Part shown: positions 10,510-22,159 of the stretch, in pieces
How positions within the stretch are numbered: position 1 is the stretch's first letter
How the letters are laid out: each line of letters opens with the position of its first letter
NCBI GenBank assembly: GCA_933228895.1
Contig: OW121853.1
Span: 9,864,494 to 9,928,493 of the forward strand
Direction: 5' to 3'
DNA: 64,000 nucleotides
Origin: Platycnemis pennipes
Taxonomy: Eukaryota; Arthropoda; Insecta; Odonata; Platycnemididae
Translations under genes and position numbers: made by a program
Notes under the pieces: generated by a model
Database searches by the model: none
What the model saw: only the letters and a program-made list of their open reading frames with translations
Told to the model about the DNA's origin: nothing

Positions 10510-13500
10510 TTAGTATGCTTACTATTTACACCTTTTACATGTGCATGTCACGGAAAACCAGTCTGCTGCAGCCTGTAGAAAATAAGTGTAAAATGCGATT
10601 GTCAGGTGTAAACGCAATGCATACCTGCCTATAATTCAGGGGAGACATTTTTTCTGCTGGAACAAGGAATGGATTTTGGCTTAGGAAGGTGGACAGTATC
10701 TATGCACCAATTTCAGTTTAAATATGAAATCGTGAACCACGCACCATTTGTTTATTTAAAATGGAATGACTCTAGACTTAGGATCATATTACCTTTCAAG
10801 CATTTTTGAAGGAGCATCAAGTTTTTGCGGCTTAAATTTATTTTCCAAAGTATTTTCTACCAGTCACGATTCGGTGGCTTCAGAATTAACTTAAATGCAT
10901 ATGGCTAGTATAGGTGTGGTTAAAATCGCCTTTTCTTACTATTAATATCAGATAATTTTATATTTTATCTTCATTTCAGTGACTGGAATTTCATTTTAGA
11001 CCAGATATGTAAAACTTTTTATACGAAATAAGATTAAAAATGCCTTCAATATTAAGCCTAAATTTTTTTAATAGATTATAAAAACAGGATTCATATGCAA
11101 TATATATCCCAAGTACTTCCTCCACAGTAATAGTAATGAATAAGGAAAATTTACTGAAATAAAACGTTGCATACACACTTCGGCAATTTGTTACAAGTAT
11201 AGCAAGGGTACATTACTAAACTGCCAGAAAAAGGGAGATAAATACTGATTAGCTGTGGAAAATTGTACTGGATTAGTTTATATCACAATGCGAATGCCAA
11301 CGGTGTAATAATAAAAAAGTTATAGAAAAAAGCATAAAAAAATGTAACATGAAGTAACAAAAAAGGGAGTAAAATAGGAACGCAAAATGTAAGGTAAATT
11401 AGCTGAGAAAGCTAGACTTTTTTCTTTTATGTATTTCCCGTGTAGAGTATCTATAACATATGGAGAAGTTATATAATTAATTTGCATTCAGTTTTGAACC
11501 CTGGTGTACTTCACGAGGGAAATGAGTATTACTGACTACAATCCATGGTTAGGGTGTTAACACTGTGGATGTAGGTAAGAGTAATGCGCAATCAAGATCC
11601 GCGAAAGTGTGATTAGAATAAAGGTTAGCTACTGTTTGAAGATTGAGTATTTATCAAATTGAAAGGCTAGAAATAGGAAAGTTGACAGCAGAAGAAGACG
11701 GCTTAGACGATAGTAAGCCGTCTTTGCATGAATCATTTTACCAGTAATTACTACTGGTATAAATTATTCATGCAAAATTCACATTTTTCTTGATAACAAT
11801 TGCTTGCGTAGCCATGTAAAAAAGTACTTATCTCCTTAAATTCATTTCTGTTTTTCATTCTTTAACTATTTTATACTGTTTTTTGTATTCATAAATTTTA
11901 TCCTTATGCTCTCAGATGAGAAAAGGCACACTTTTTTTCATGAGAGCATATTTTAAAATGCTTAGGTCAATTCAGATAATACAACATAATAATAAAATTC
12001 ACAAGAAAAATGTATTTTTGCAAGCTAAATATCATTATCAATATGAATTATATTATAAAATGAATTTGAAATTGTGCATTTCTGTGATTTCAGTGAGCCG
12101 TAAGGAGTAGTACATCTTCGATTACTACTCATTCGCTAGTCTCTAATAGCATCATTGGTTCTCGGAGACTAGTGGATGGAAAGCTGGCCTAAATGTGAGA
12201 GGATGAATTCTCTCATGCATAGACTCCCAAAGGGTGTTAGGCCATATGGAAAACCAGCTGCACCCTAGTGCCGTTAGCGAAACCTAGACGGAGCGGTTAC
12301 TTGTTTGAAAAAAAGAAGACTGGATGCTGCCGACGGGTCGGAGAGGCATTGACCGGATCGCAACCTAGGACCCCTCGCATAAAAGCCATCCTAAGCGTGG
12401 TTTCACCACTCAATGGTGATCTAAAACCTAAACCGCTGTGCAGCTGCACCTAACATCCGACTTATGCATGCGCGCGGACGTTTCTCACGGGAGGGATCAG
12501 AGAAATATTTCGTATCTCGAATTATCTAGGATTCATATGAAACAGTAAGTGAGATATTTCCTGTAAACGCTCAACTACAGCGTGAGAATGTGTTATCCTT
12601 AGCATTAAAATATCCAAATTGCGGGAGAATCACCATGCAGCGCCTATTTCCTGATGAAAGTGTAAAATCTCATAATTAAAGTTCACAAATTTTCAAAAGC
12701 TAAATTTTGAATTATGCACACAGTTATTCCCTACAGTTCTACATTTTTCATTGAATACAGCTTTCCAAATTAATCATTTTTTTTCTTGAATTACCAGAAT
12801 GAAAACAGTGGGTACTAATTTTAGTGAGTATTACTATTCTGGCCCAGAAAATATTTTTTCCAGAATTTAAAAAATACATTAAAGCATCAAAGGGCAGTAG
12901 GACACAAAATGGGTTGTGTAAATGACGTAAAAGGAGACCGTTATCAAGGACATTGATGATATTGTGTAAAATAAAATTCACCAAAAGCTTTCTTTCAAAT
13001 AATGAGTCGTAAAATTGCTTCTAGATGATTTCGCTCCATCAAGGGTTACAGTATTATTATTTGAAACAAAGTTATAAAGTAAGGTAGAGATTCAAAAGTT
13101 CAAGGAGGGTAAGATATCATCCCGGAAAAATTCCCCTTATTTTCGCATTTGAATGAGCATGAATCACTCAACATTAACTCTGATTGCAAGGTTTTTTACG
13201 TATTCTACTTTGGTGTATTGCTTAATATTTTTACAAATACATATATGTCGATTGTATTCAGAGAATTTTAGGAGAAATGCAACACATATGTAAGTTTTGG
13301 TTTTTGGGGAATTGAAATGACAGTAATAATATGAGGAATTAATATTTTAAACTTTTTAAAAACAAATGAAATGCATCAAAATATACTTGAAGTGTATTCA
13401 CTGAATTGATGAAGTTTAAAAAAAAACTAAGAAAGAGATTCATGGATAAGGCATGATGAAGCTGCATTAGCAAAATAAAATAATGACATAAAACTATGAA

Positions 13501-13935
13501 ATAAATTACTAAACATTTTGTTTGAACAATCGGAAAGCATTGTGAGTTATTTTGCTGAAAGTAGAGATCATGTGAGAAACTAAAATTACTCCCAGAAATA
13601 TGATAAAGGATTCAGGTTGGTAAGCGAAATGGAGAATGACTCTGGCCCTATTTTGACTTTTAGAAGACATTTATGAGTGATATGAGCAGAATTTAGAGTA
13701 GCATAATGTTGAGGCCTTGGAATAAAACAAGATATCTACAAGATATCTAGTAGACTGGAGTAGATATGCATGAGTTTATGCATAGAGCAAGTTGCAAAGG
13801 GCATAAAACTGAAGCGATATGCCCAAATGAATACATACCATAAAGAATCAAGTGAAGAGCTACAGGAAATCAATAATAGCATTGTTGACTTGTGATGTTA
13901 AAGATGTGAATGGTTACCTTCGAATTAATTTTAAG
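10510..13935. other. AT-rich stretch with one GC-raised patch
   Basis: Nothing is recognised except a GC-raised patch at about 12230-12480 with short hairpins (TCACCA...TGGTGA near 12401-12417) and a GTGCAGCTGCAC palindrome near its right end. A 61-codon + strand frame at 12268-12453 lies in this patch but has no recognisable motif. The patch may be a SINE or MITE fragment; no ends could be fixed. Confidence 0.4.
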
Positions 13936-13939
13936 GAGA

Positions 13940-15010
13940 AAACATTAACGCCATGTAGCGTCAATTTTGACTACGTGAATTGGAATATGATGATAAAGGT
14001 TCTGAAAGAAATTGGAGTGTCATAAAATGACCGAAGTGTTATCCAAAGCTTGTATAAAAACCAGGTGGCCATAATCAAATCAGGACCCAGCAGTACAGAA
14101 GCAAGCATAAAGAAAGGAGTGAGGCAAGGATGTGCACTGTCTCCAGTATTATTAAATGTCTACATCGGGAAAGCCATTCGAGGAGCCGAAGAAAAGTCTT
14201 CGTGAGTGAATATCCACGGGGAGAAATTCAGCATGCTACGATTCGCCGATGACACAGCAGTCATGGCAGAAACAGAAGGAGAATTAAAGAAGACACTAGA
14301 AAATATCGAAAAAACAATGACCAGATGTCATCTGAAGATCAAAAAAAGAAAACTAAGGTATTGGAATGCATAAGTAGAAAGGAAGCCAGGACAAATGCTT
14401 AACTAGGAAAACAAAAAATCGAGGAGGTGGAAGGGTTCTGCTACCTGGGAAGACGAGTAACCAGCGGTGGATGAAGTAAAAGATAAATTGCCATTAGAAT
14501 TGCACAAGCGAAAAGGGCATTTTACCAGAAGAAGATTCTGCTTACAGCTTCAAATAGAAGCGTCGAAGTGAGGAAAAATTTCATTAGAACATACATCTAG
14601 AGCATTTTACTGCATGGTAGTGAAGCATGTACGATAACAGCAGCAGGAAAGTCCAGGCTGGAAGCATTTGAAATGTTGTGCTACCGAAGAATGATGAAGA
14701 TAAAATGGATCGATCGAGTGATAAACGAAGGAGTGTTAAGAAGAGTGGGAGAGAAGAGATGTCTACTGAAAACGTTAAAAAGAAGACGGGAGAACTTAAT
14801 AGGCCACATCTTGAGACACGATGACCTGATGAAGACAATCGTCGAGGGAAAATTGAACGGGAAGAATGGAAAAGGCAGGCCTCGTATGAGATGTATAGAG
14901 CAACTTGTGAAGGATTTGAAAGAGAAGAGCTACGTCAATATGTAGAGGTTAACCAATAGAAGAATCAACTGCGTCAAACCAATCCTAGGATTGTTGACCG
15001 ATGATGATGA
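13940..15010 (+). mobile_element. Non-LTR retrotransposon copy 1, 5'-truncated
   Basis: The reverse-transcriptase half and C-terminal tail of an APE-type non-LTR element are visible in broken frames. The RT motif GVRQGCALSP is at about 14120-14150, the catalytic FADDTAV block begins at 14242, and the conserved tail MMKIKWIDRV...GHILRHDDLMKTIVEGKLNGK lies in a 90-codon open frame at 14673-14945. Several stops and frameshifts break the rest (for example a TGA after the SS before VNIHGEKF), so it is dead. The copy ends in CAAACCAATCCTAGGATTG, then GATGATGATGA, a short trinucleotide tail. Confidence 0.9.
14673..14945 (+). pseudogene. Retrotransposon ORF C-terminal fragment (90 aa)
   Basis: This is the longest uninterrupted piece of copy 1. 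It corresponds to the region after the RT palm and thumb, with the blocks CYRRMMKIKWIDRV, NLIGHILRHDDLMK and NGKNGKGRPRMR. These recur with small changes in all better copies in this window, which is how the family was defined. It ends naturally at a TAG shortly before the 3' untranslated tail. As a fragment it cannot retrotranspose, and its first Met is internal to the ancestral protein. Confidence 0.85.
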
Positions 15011-15011
15011 G

Positions 15012-16100
15012 CGTGAAATTGTAAAAGTATATTGAAGGATAGGAAAAAAGCACTAGTGTTTTGAGTAAATTATTCTTTTAAAATTTTAAAGTGGACGAAT
15101 TTTTATGTCTGGAAATTACAGCAATATATATCACCAGATAAGAATTCTTTGCATTTCTTTTATGCATTGCAGGTCTTTAATGCATCGCAAGAAGTTACTA
15201 AAAAACAAAGATACGCATACAACCTAGCCTAAGTTTCTAAATAGGTACAACTAATTGCATGGCGGGGAAGGGTAAAATTCTATAAATATCAATTAAAAGT
15301 ACTCGAAGGTAATATTAGAGTTTCGAGTGACAAATAATAAGAAAAAAAAGAAACATGCAGTGATAAGTTTTTTTAAGTAGCGTGCATAGAGAATGTACGC
15401 TTTTCAAGACAGGAATTCTGGTTTTCAACTGATTTGAAAATAGTTTTCCAACTCTTTTGAAAAAGTGCTCTCCAATTTTTGAACCTTATTCCCAAATTTT
15501 AACACCAGAAATATAGTTGAAGAGGAATTGGAAGACACTTTACACAAGACACTTTACTACTGATTTCTCAACTTGTTCTCCAACTGATTTTCCCCACCGG
15601 TTCTCCTACTTATTTCTCTCATTTGTTCTCTAATCAAAATTCAACTAAACTCTTCCAATATTCAATGGCAGTTACAACTGAATCACTTAAGTCAATTTTT
15701 AGTCAAGTTATTACTTTATATATTGTTAATAATAGAGAATAAAATAGTCATTTTTATGGCAACAATAGCAGTTTTTGTTTGGGCCTATAAATATATCATT
15801 AATTACAATTATTATGGTAAATGAGCATTAGCAGTTTGTATTTTCGCATTCCAGTGAACCCCTTTCTTCTATCGACATGTATCAATTTATTTTCTTTCTA
15901 TCCATTTCCTTATTTCAAAGTCGAATGACTCGGAAATTAATAAAATAATACCCTCCCATCTGTCATGCCTAAGATAATCTGTAAGAATAGAAATATCCCA
16001 TTACAAAATGTAAAGAGAATGCTTGCATCCATACTTCATCTTTGGGCATTAGGAAAGGTATACATAACTCATGACCATAAATAAATAGCAAAACTTGTTA
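15012..16100. other. AT-rich stretch with degenerate CAACT/TTCTCC repeats
   Basis: Between about 15420 and 15640 variants of TTCTCCAACTGATTT recur irregularly (ttttccaactctttt, gctctccaattttt, ttctcaacttgttctccaact, ttctcctacttatttctct). This looks like a decayed tandem array with a period of roughly 15-20 bases. No gene is seen in the rest. Confidence 0.4.
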
Positions 16101-16106
16101 AAAAAA

Positions 16107-16310
16107 CTATATAGGTATATTACTTTTGTAGCGTGTCAGTCAGTCCGTCAATCTGTATCCCTTTTGTTTCTTAATTTCTGAGCTAAAAGGGTGAAATTTG
16201 ATGTGTTGATTGTGGATTCTCTGTCGGCATGATTAGTAGTAGTTTTTTATTTTTAGTAGTTTGTGGTGCAGAGAAAAATGTAAGAGAAAAATGGTTGTTT
16301 CCCTATCTTT
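16107..16310 (+). repeat. Direct repeat, first copy
   Basis: The block starting GTAGCG.GTCAGTCAGTC, then TCTGTATCC, TGAT/GCTAAAAG.GTGA, TGTGGATTC and ending near GTTCAGAGAAAA-type sequence recurs about 540 bases downstream (16647-16850). Similarity is clear but diverged throughout, including a different number of CAGT units. It is probably two copies of an unnamed dispersed or tandem repeat. Confidence 0.75.
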
Positions 16311-16646
16311 AAACATGTGAAATCAGTTGCTATGCAAATTTGTTTTCGTTGATAAGTAAGTGTGTTTACGTTATTGGTAAAGGGGCAAACATTGGATTGA
16401 AGCAGTTGAAGGAAGTGGAATTAGTTTCACCAATCACTTTTGTATGTATGAAAATATTAAATGACCTTTTCAATGTGCAGATGGTTAAATTAAAGCAATT
16501 TTTTTCCCACCGGCCCCGATCTTGTGTATGAATTGTGAATTTCAAAGCTAGGCGTTTTGAAGTAGTCACTTTTCCAATAGTTGAAAGAAGGCTATAAAAC
16601 GTTTACTATGCATTAATTTTTGTTGCTTAATCAGCAGGTTAATTCG

Positions 16647-16850
16647 AATATATATTAATTTTGTAGCGTTTCAGTCAGTCAGTCAGTCATTCTGTATCCG
16701 ATTTGTTTTGTTCTCTCCCAATTTTTGATCTAAAAGAGTGAGGTTTGGTGCATTGAGTGTGGATTCAATGTCTGTATGATTTGGTAGTAGTTTTGGATTT
16801 TAAGCTGTTTCTGGTTCAGAGAAAAGTGCAAAAAACGTGGTTTTTGAGAG
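16647..16850 (+). repeat. Direct repeat, second copy
   Basis: This is the partner of 16107-16310 in the same orientation. It begins with four CAGT units where the first copy has two, and shares TTTGTAGCG, CTGTATCC, TGTGGATTC and GTAGTAGTTTT words in the same order. The 337 bases between the copies are not obviously repeated. Confidence 0.75.
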
Positions 16851-16854
16851 TGTG

Positions 16855-18030
16855 AGACAACATATGATGAGTATACCTATGGTGTAGAAAAAAGCACAAA
16901 AACATATAGGATAATTAGAGTGAGACACATTTCTATATTTATAAAATAGCCTTTTTCTTCTCTCTGCATACGAAATGCATATGAAAAGTTGGTGCACTAA
17001 AGTGCAAAAAAATGCAAAGACTGCATTGAGTAGTGACGCAGTAACTGCCTGTCTGAAGCACAAGCACTACTGCTCGCTATTGGGAATGTGTCATCAGAAG
17101 TTTCCAAACACCGTAAAATCTCATTTGACACTTGCAAAAAAAATTTCACCTCAAGTAAACTACCAGACGGAGACTGCATGCAAAGCAGGCCGCAGGTCTG
17201 GTAGTCTATATTACACTAGCAACATGAAAAATTGAAACAATGAGCACAAAATGCCAATTTTACTGATTATTAGTGAACATAGATTTATAAAATAATTTGC
17301 CGATACCTATCCTATACCTTGATCAGTAATACCTACTACCTAGATACAACAAATAATAAAAGTCCAATATCTACAAACTTTGTACTTCGTAAGTAATATC
17401 ATGGCTTTTCTTAGTAGAAAATAATAATGATTCAGTAAATCAGGCCACGCATCCAAAAACTAATAATGATTAAATATTAGCTACTTAACTACAATGACGT
17501 CTGCGATTTACATTTTGAAAATATTTCCTCTTTCAACTGAATAAGGACATTTTTGCCTGGGTCTTTCCTATCGTCTTCAGCACTAATACAGAATTTTTTT
17601 CCAGTTCCATTCACTTCATCACTTAATATTTTATTCCATCGGGATGAAAAACATATAATTTAGGCTAATAAGTATTTAAATATGCCATTCAAGAAATGAA
17701 AATATGTAGCCAAGTTCAAAATATGTAGCCAAGTTCGGTGTTTATGGCTAAGTGTTTACGATCAATAAAATAATATAATATACTCCACTGTTTTTAAAAG
17801 CGGGTTTACTAACTTTACTTGCTTTCAACACGACCGTAGGTTTTTATTGTAACATTTATCAATCGCAAAGTCACGAGGCTTATTTCAGTAGTTAAAATAG
17901 TTTTTGCATTGAATCATATGTAGCATGAACATAACTAGAGAAATGAAATATATTTTAACTACTGAGGCCGCAAGTATCCTTACAAACGCTCGATATATCA
18001 CAAATTCATGAGCGAAATCTATAGCATGTA
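16855..18030. other. AT-rich stretch with one 19-bp tandem pair
   Basis: AAAATATGTAGCCAAGTTC occurs twice head-to-tail (17699-17717 and 17718-17736). Short frames around 16800-17235 lie on both strands and overlap. None is convincing. Confidence 0.5.
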
Positions 18031-18035
18031 TGAGC

Positions 18036-18690
18036 CATCATAATCCTAGGATTGGTTTGACGCAGCCTTCCACTCGATTCTTCTATCGACCAACCTCTTC
18101 ATATTGACGTAACTCCTCCCTTTTACATCCTTCACAACCTGTTCTATATATCTGATACGAGGCCTGTCTTTTCCATTCCTCCAATTCACTTTTCTCTCGA
18201 CGATTGTCTTCATCAGGCCATCGTGCCTTAAGATATGACCGATTACGTTTTTCTGTCATCTCTTTAGAGTTTTCAGCAGGCTTCTCTTCTCTCCCACTCT
18301 TCTCAGGACTTCATCGGTAGTTACTCGGTCGAGCCATTTCACCTTCATCATTCTTCTGTAGCACCACATTTCGATTGCTTACACCCTTTCCTTCTCTGCA
18401 GCTATCATCGTCCATGCCTCACTGCCGTAGAGAAACATGCTCCAGATGTACGTTCCGATTAATTGTTTCGCCACTCCTACGCTTGTATTTTCAGCTGTAA
18501 GTAGATTCTACTTTTCGTAGAATGCCTTCTTTGCCTGGACTGTTCTATGGCTATTTCTCTCTGGCCTCGTCCATCGTAGGTTACTTGGCTTCCTAGGTAA
18601 CAAATATTCCAACTCTTCAAGGTTTTGATTTTCCAATTTAACGTTTGTTTCGGCCTCTTCTCTCTTTCTGCCTGAGTAGAAGGGTGAAAT
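18036..18690 (-). mobile_element. Non-LTR retrotransposon copy 2, minus strand
   Basis: Reading the minus strand, the 3' half of the same family is present. GRKREEAETNVKLENQ and a CYLG-type block lie at 18500-18690, the GSEAWTMIAAEK region near 18390-18440, the KVKWLDRV and GHILRHDGLMKTIVE blocks at 18180-18350, and the terminal GTCAAACCAATCCTAGGATT with a short ATG-type tail at 18036-18062. Frameshifts and stops break it. It is truncated before the RT catalytic core. Confidence 0.88.
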
Positions 18691-18699
18691 ACTAAAGAC

Positions 18700-19598
18700 A
18701 ATGCAGTACAACTAGAGTATATAATGATTTGAGTCGTCCATGAGCTTATGCGTGGACAAACAAAATGTATTTAGGAATTTTCGTGATGTACATAAACTTT
18801 TAACTTCGGAGATTGCAACACATCCCATTGACTTTCCTTTTATTAGATTTTATTTCATGTGGCATAAACACTTGCAAAATTTTAAGAAAGTGTAATATCC
18901 TTTAACTAAGTAATTGCAGTATTTCACTTTTTAGAACGAAAATTAAGATGTATTTTAGACATCTGTTAAGCAATTAGACACCTAAATACATTGATAGTAA
19001 AACATTACCTCGGCGGTGCTGCATGGCATTTTCAGATACTTGGTTGCAATAGCTTGAATTTCATTTAAAATTTTTATTCATAGGTGCGCCAAAGTACAGC
19101 TTGTTCTTTCACAAAATACGCGTAAGCTCCTCAGCCTTCCAAAGCAGTACTCTAGCACAGTCAGTTTTTTTCGGAAATGAGGAAAAAGAAAACTTCTATC
19201 TTCTCTACGAAAAAATTGGAAGGCAAATTTTACAGAAAATGTTAAATAGATTCCCAAATGCTTTTGCATTAAATTCGTCACTGAGCAAAAAACGCTTTTT
19301 TGAGCTAAATTCAATTGAGGGCTATAATAAAGATAAAGTTAAATATCATGTAGATATAGGTACATATCCTAACAACTGTTAAAAATAGATACGCGTTAAT
19401 ATATTTCGGTACATAATGTTTCGCGATCAAGATAGTATTCACAACGATAGAGGAATTCCAGAAGATATCCAAAGCTAATTTAAATACTGAGGATTCGTTT
19501 AAAATGTCACCAATCTTTATATATTATATAGTATATTTTTGAAAAATAAAGAAAAATGAGGATTTACTGACACTTAGACACGTTAACGTAAATATAAT
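18700..19598. other. AT-rich stretch, nothing recognised
   Basis: Two overlapping frames on opposite strands (19101-19382 + and 19078-19314 -) have no recognisable motif and AT-driven codon use. No RNA gene is seen. Confidence 0.5.
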
Positions 19599-19613
19599 AT
19601 TAGCAACCGTCAC

Positions 19614-20060
19614 TTGTTACTTGAAACTACGCCGACGGATACCATTGTGGTGCAAGTTTACTTGCCAACTTCGAATTACAAAGACGAAAAAGTGGAAGAT
19701 ACATACGAAGATATCACGGAAGTAATAAAACAGGTAAGAGGAAAAGAAAACCTAATTATTTTAGGAGACTGGAACGCTGCCGTCGGCGAAGGTCAAATTG
19801 GAAGAATAACTGGAAAATATAGATTGGGAAACCGAAACAAAAGAGGAGAAATACTGCTGGAGTTCTGCGCACATTATATGTTAGTGGTTACTAACACATT
19901 GTTTAAAAATCACAACCGAAGAAGATACACGTGGAACATGTAAGGAGACAGAGGAAGATATCAAATAGACTACGTTTTAGTGAAGCAGAGGTTCAGAAAT
20001 CAGGTGATAGACAGCAAAAGCTACCCAGGTGCAAACATCGACTGCGACCATAATTTAGTG
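19614..20060 (+). pseudogene. APE-type endonuclease remnant of copy 3
   Basis: The frame contains GDWNAAVG (from 19764), the G-D-x-N catalytic block of exonuclease-endonuclease-phosphatase nucleases. After a TAG at 19941 it continues with YQIDYVLVK (from 19959) and DCDHN (20037-20054). In active relatives the last block is normally S-D-H; here the serine position is cysteine, another sign of decay. The N-terminal third of the endonuclease, with its first metal-binding residues, is missing. The enzyme would have nicked target DNA to prime reverse transcription. Confidence 0.85.
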
Positions 20061-20901
20061 ATAATGAAAGAACGTCAAAATTCAAGAAATTGAAGAAAAG
20101 AGTGAAGAACATTTGGCAAGAAGAAAAACTGAAGGAGACTGAACATCAGCTGGCATTTCAGAAAACAGTACGAAACAACATAGGAGAGGACCTGTCTGAG
20201 AAACCAGAAGAAGAGAGTTGGGAAAACATTAAATGTGGAATTCAGGCAGCCGCCAAATAAGTACTTGGAAGAAGAAAAGTCGTTAAGAAGAAGCCATGGA
20301 TCACGGAAGAAGTCTTAGTGCTGATTGAAGAAATAAAATACTAGAAAGCGAAAACTGAAGAAGGCTAGCCACAAAAGTATAATGAACGAAGTAAGTCGCA
20401 AAGCCTGGCAAGCTAAAGAAAAATGGATTTAAAAGCTATGCGAGGATGTACAAAACAACCTTGCCCTTGAAATGGTGGAAGCTGCCTATATGATAGTGAG
20501 GAACCACTTCAAGCAATGGAGCGCAAAATGCAATGCCATAAGAGACAAATATGGAGAAATTTTGACTGAAAATGAAGATAAAGTGGAGAGATGGAAAGAA
20601 TATCTGGAAGAGCTATACAACGGAAAACAATCTCAGCGTGAAAGTGATTGAAGAGGAAAGCAAAGTCGAAAAGGATGATATGGGAGCATCAAAATTTTGA
20701 TCGGAATTTGACGTTGCAGTAAGGAATCTTTTGATGAATAAGGCTTCTGGAATTGATGATAACTCTGCAGAATGAATTAAAAATGCGGGAGAGAAGACAT
20801 TTGCCCATCTCTACAAAACCATATGAAACATGTAATTAACAGGAGAAATACCCAGGGACTTAGAGGAAAGCAATATCATTCTTATTCCTAAAAAGAAGAG
20901 A

Positions 20902-21853
20902 TTGGAGAAATGCGATAATTTAAGGACTACTTGTAAGTTCCTAACAGTACATGCATCGAAGATATTGACAAGAATAATCTGCAGAAGAATAGAACGAATA
21001 GCAGAGGACTTCCTGGATGAAGATCAATTCGGATTCAAGAAAAGTAAGGGTACAAGAGAAGGAATATTGGCCCTTAGGATGGTAATAGAGAAGAGAATGG
21101 AGAAGTACAAACCAAAATTAATTGCATCTGCGGATTTAGAAAAGGTTTTTGGCAACGAAGATTGGAATTAAATGCTTGGAATTCTGAAAGGAATTGGAGT
21201 GTCCTACAATGACCGAGGAATTATCCACAGATTGTATAAAAACCAAGCAGCTGTGATAAAATCTGGACCCTGCTCTGAAGCAGCAAGAATAAGGAAAGGA
21301 GTGAGACAAGGTTGTGCACTGCCTCCCATATTTTTAATGTTTGCACGAGAGAGTCATCAATGAAATTTTCTGGAGTGAACATCCACAGAGAAACAATCAT
21401 CATGCTACGATTCGCTGATGATAAAGCTCTCATAGCAAAGACAGAGAAGGATCTGAGTAAGATGCTAACAACCATGGAAAGGACAATGGCCAGACATCTG
21501 CTGAAGGTCAATAAGAAGAAGACTAAGATATTGGTGAGCAGCAAGAAAGAAGAGGCCAAAACCAATAAGAAACTAGGAAAACATAACTTGAAGTGGTGAA
21601 AGAGTTGTGTTATCTCGGAAGCCGAGTAACCAACGATGGACGAAGCAAGAGAGAAATAGTCCGCAGAATAGCCCAGGTAAAGAAGGAGTTCTATCAAAAT
21701 AAGAATCTACTTACAGTTGGAAATACAAGCTTAGAAGTAAGGAAGCAATTCATCAGAACGTATATATGGAGCATGTTTCTTTACGGCAGTGAGGCTAGAA
21801 CGATGACAGCAGCGGTGAAGGAAAGGGTGGAAGCATTCGAAATATGGTGCTAA
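20902..21853 (+). pseudogene. Reverse-transcriptase remnant of copy 3
   Basis: Four consecutive open pieces cover the RT: 20902-21171 (ASKILTRIICRRIERIAEDF, EDQFGFKKSKGTREGILAL), 21172-21363 (MLGILKGIGVSYNDRGIIHR, KGVRQGCALPP), 21312-21599 (MLRFADDKALIAKTEKDL) and 21593-21853 (ELCYLGSRVTNDG, MFLYGSEARTM). The catalytic pair of aspartates in FADD is retained, but stops and frame changes lie between the pieces. The order of blocks is that of APE-class non-LTR elements; I cannot fix the clade by eye. Confidence 0.9.
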
Positions 21854-22159
21854 GGGAGGGACAAATAAAGAAGTCCTAGGAAGAGTGAGAGGAAAAAAAA
21901 CTCTGCTGAAAACTATAAAAAGAAGACGGGACAACTTAATCGGCCACATCTTAAGACACGATGGCCTGATGAAGACAATCGTCGAAGGAAAAGTGAACGG
22001 GAAGAATGGAAAAGGCAGGCATCGTATGAGTTATATAGAACAGGTCGAAAGGGCGTGAAAGAGAGGAGTTACGTAAATATGAAGAGGTTGGCCGATAGAA
22101 GAATCGAGAGTAGAGCTGCGTCAAACCAATCCTCAGATTGTTGACCCATGGTTATGACT

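Larger units (their letters stand above)
19600..22155 (+). mobile_element. Non-LTR retrotransposon copy 3, the longest (about 2.55 kb)
   Basis: Domains run in order. The C-terminal half of an APE-type endonuclease lies at 19614-20060, a linker at 20060-20900, and the reverse transcriptase at 20900-21520 with RQGCALPP (about 21304-21327) and FADDKAL (from 21411). The family tail (ELCYLGSRVTNDG, GSEARTMTAAVKERVEAFEIWC) lies at 21590-21853, and the 3' end GTCAAACCAATCC, then TTGACCCATGGTTATG, is near 22155. Frames are broken at many points (TAG after TWNM at 19941, TAA in the linker, TAA after NEDWN). Its 5' end is cut at about 19600, within the endonuclease, as in aborted target-primed reverse transcription. 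Confidence 0.93.

Noticed and set aside
16107..16850. Pair of long terminal repeats
   Set aside because: The copies are only 540 bp apart, diverged, lack TG...CA ends and enclose no gag or pol sequence.
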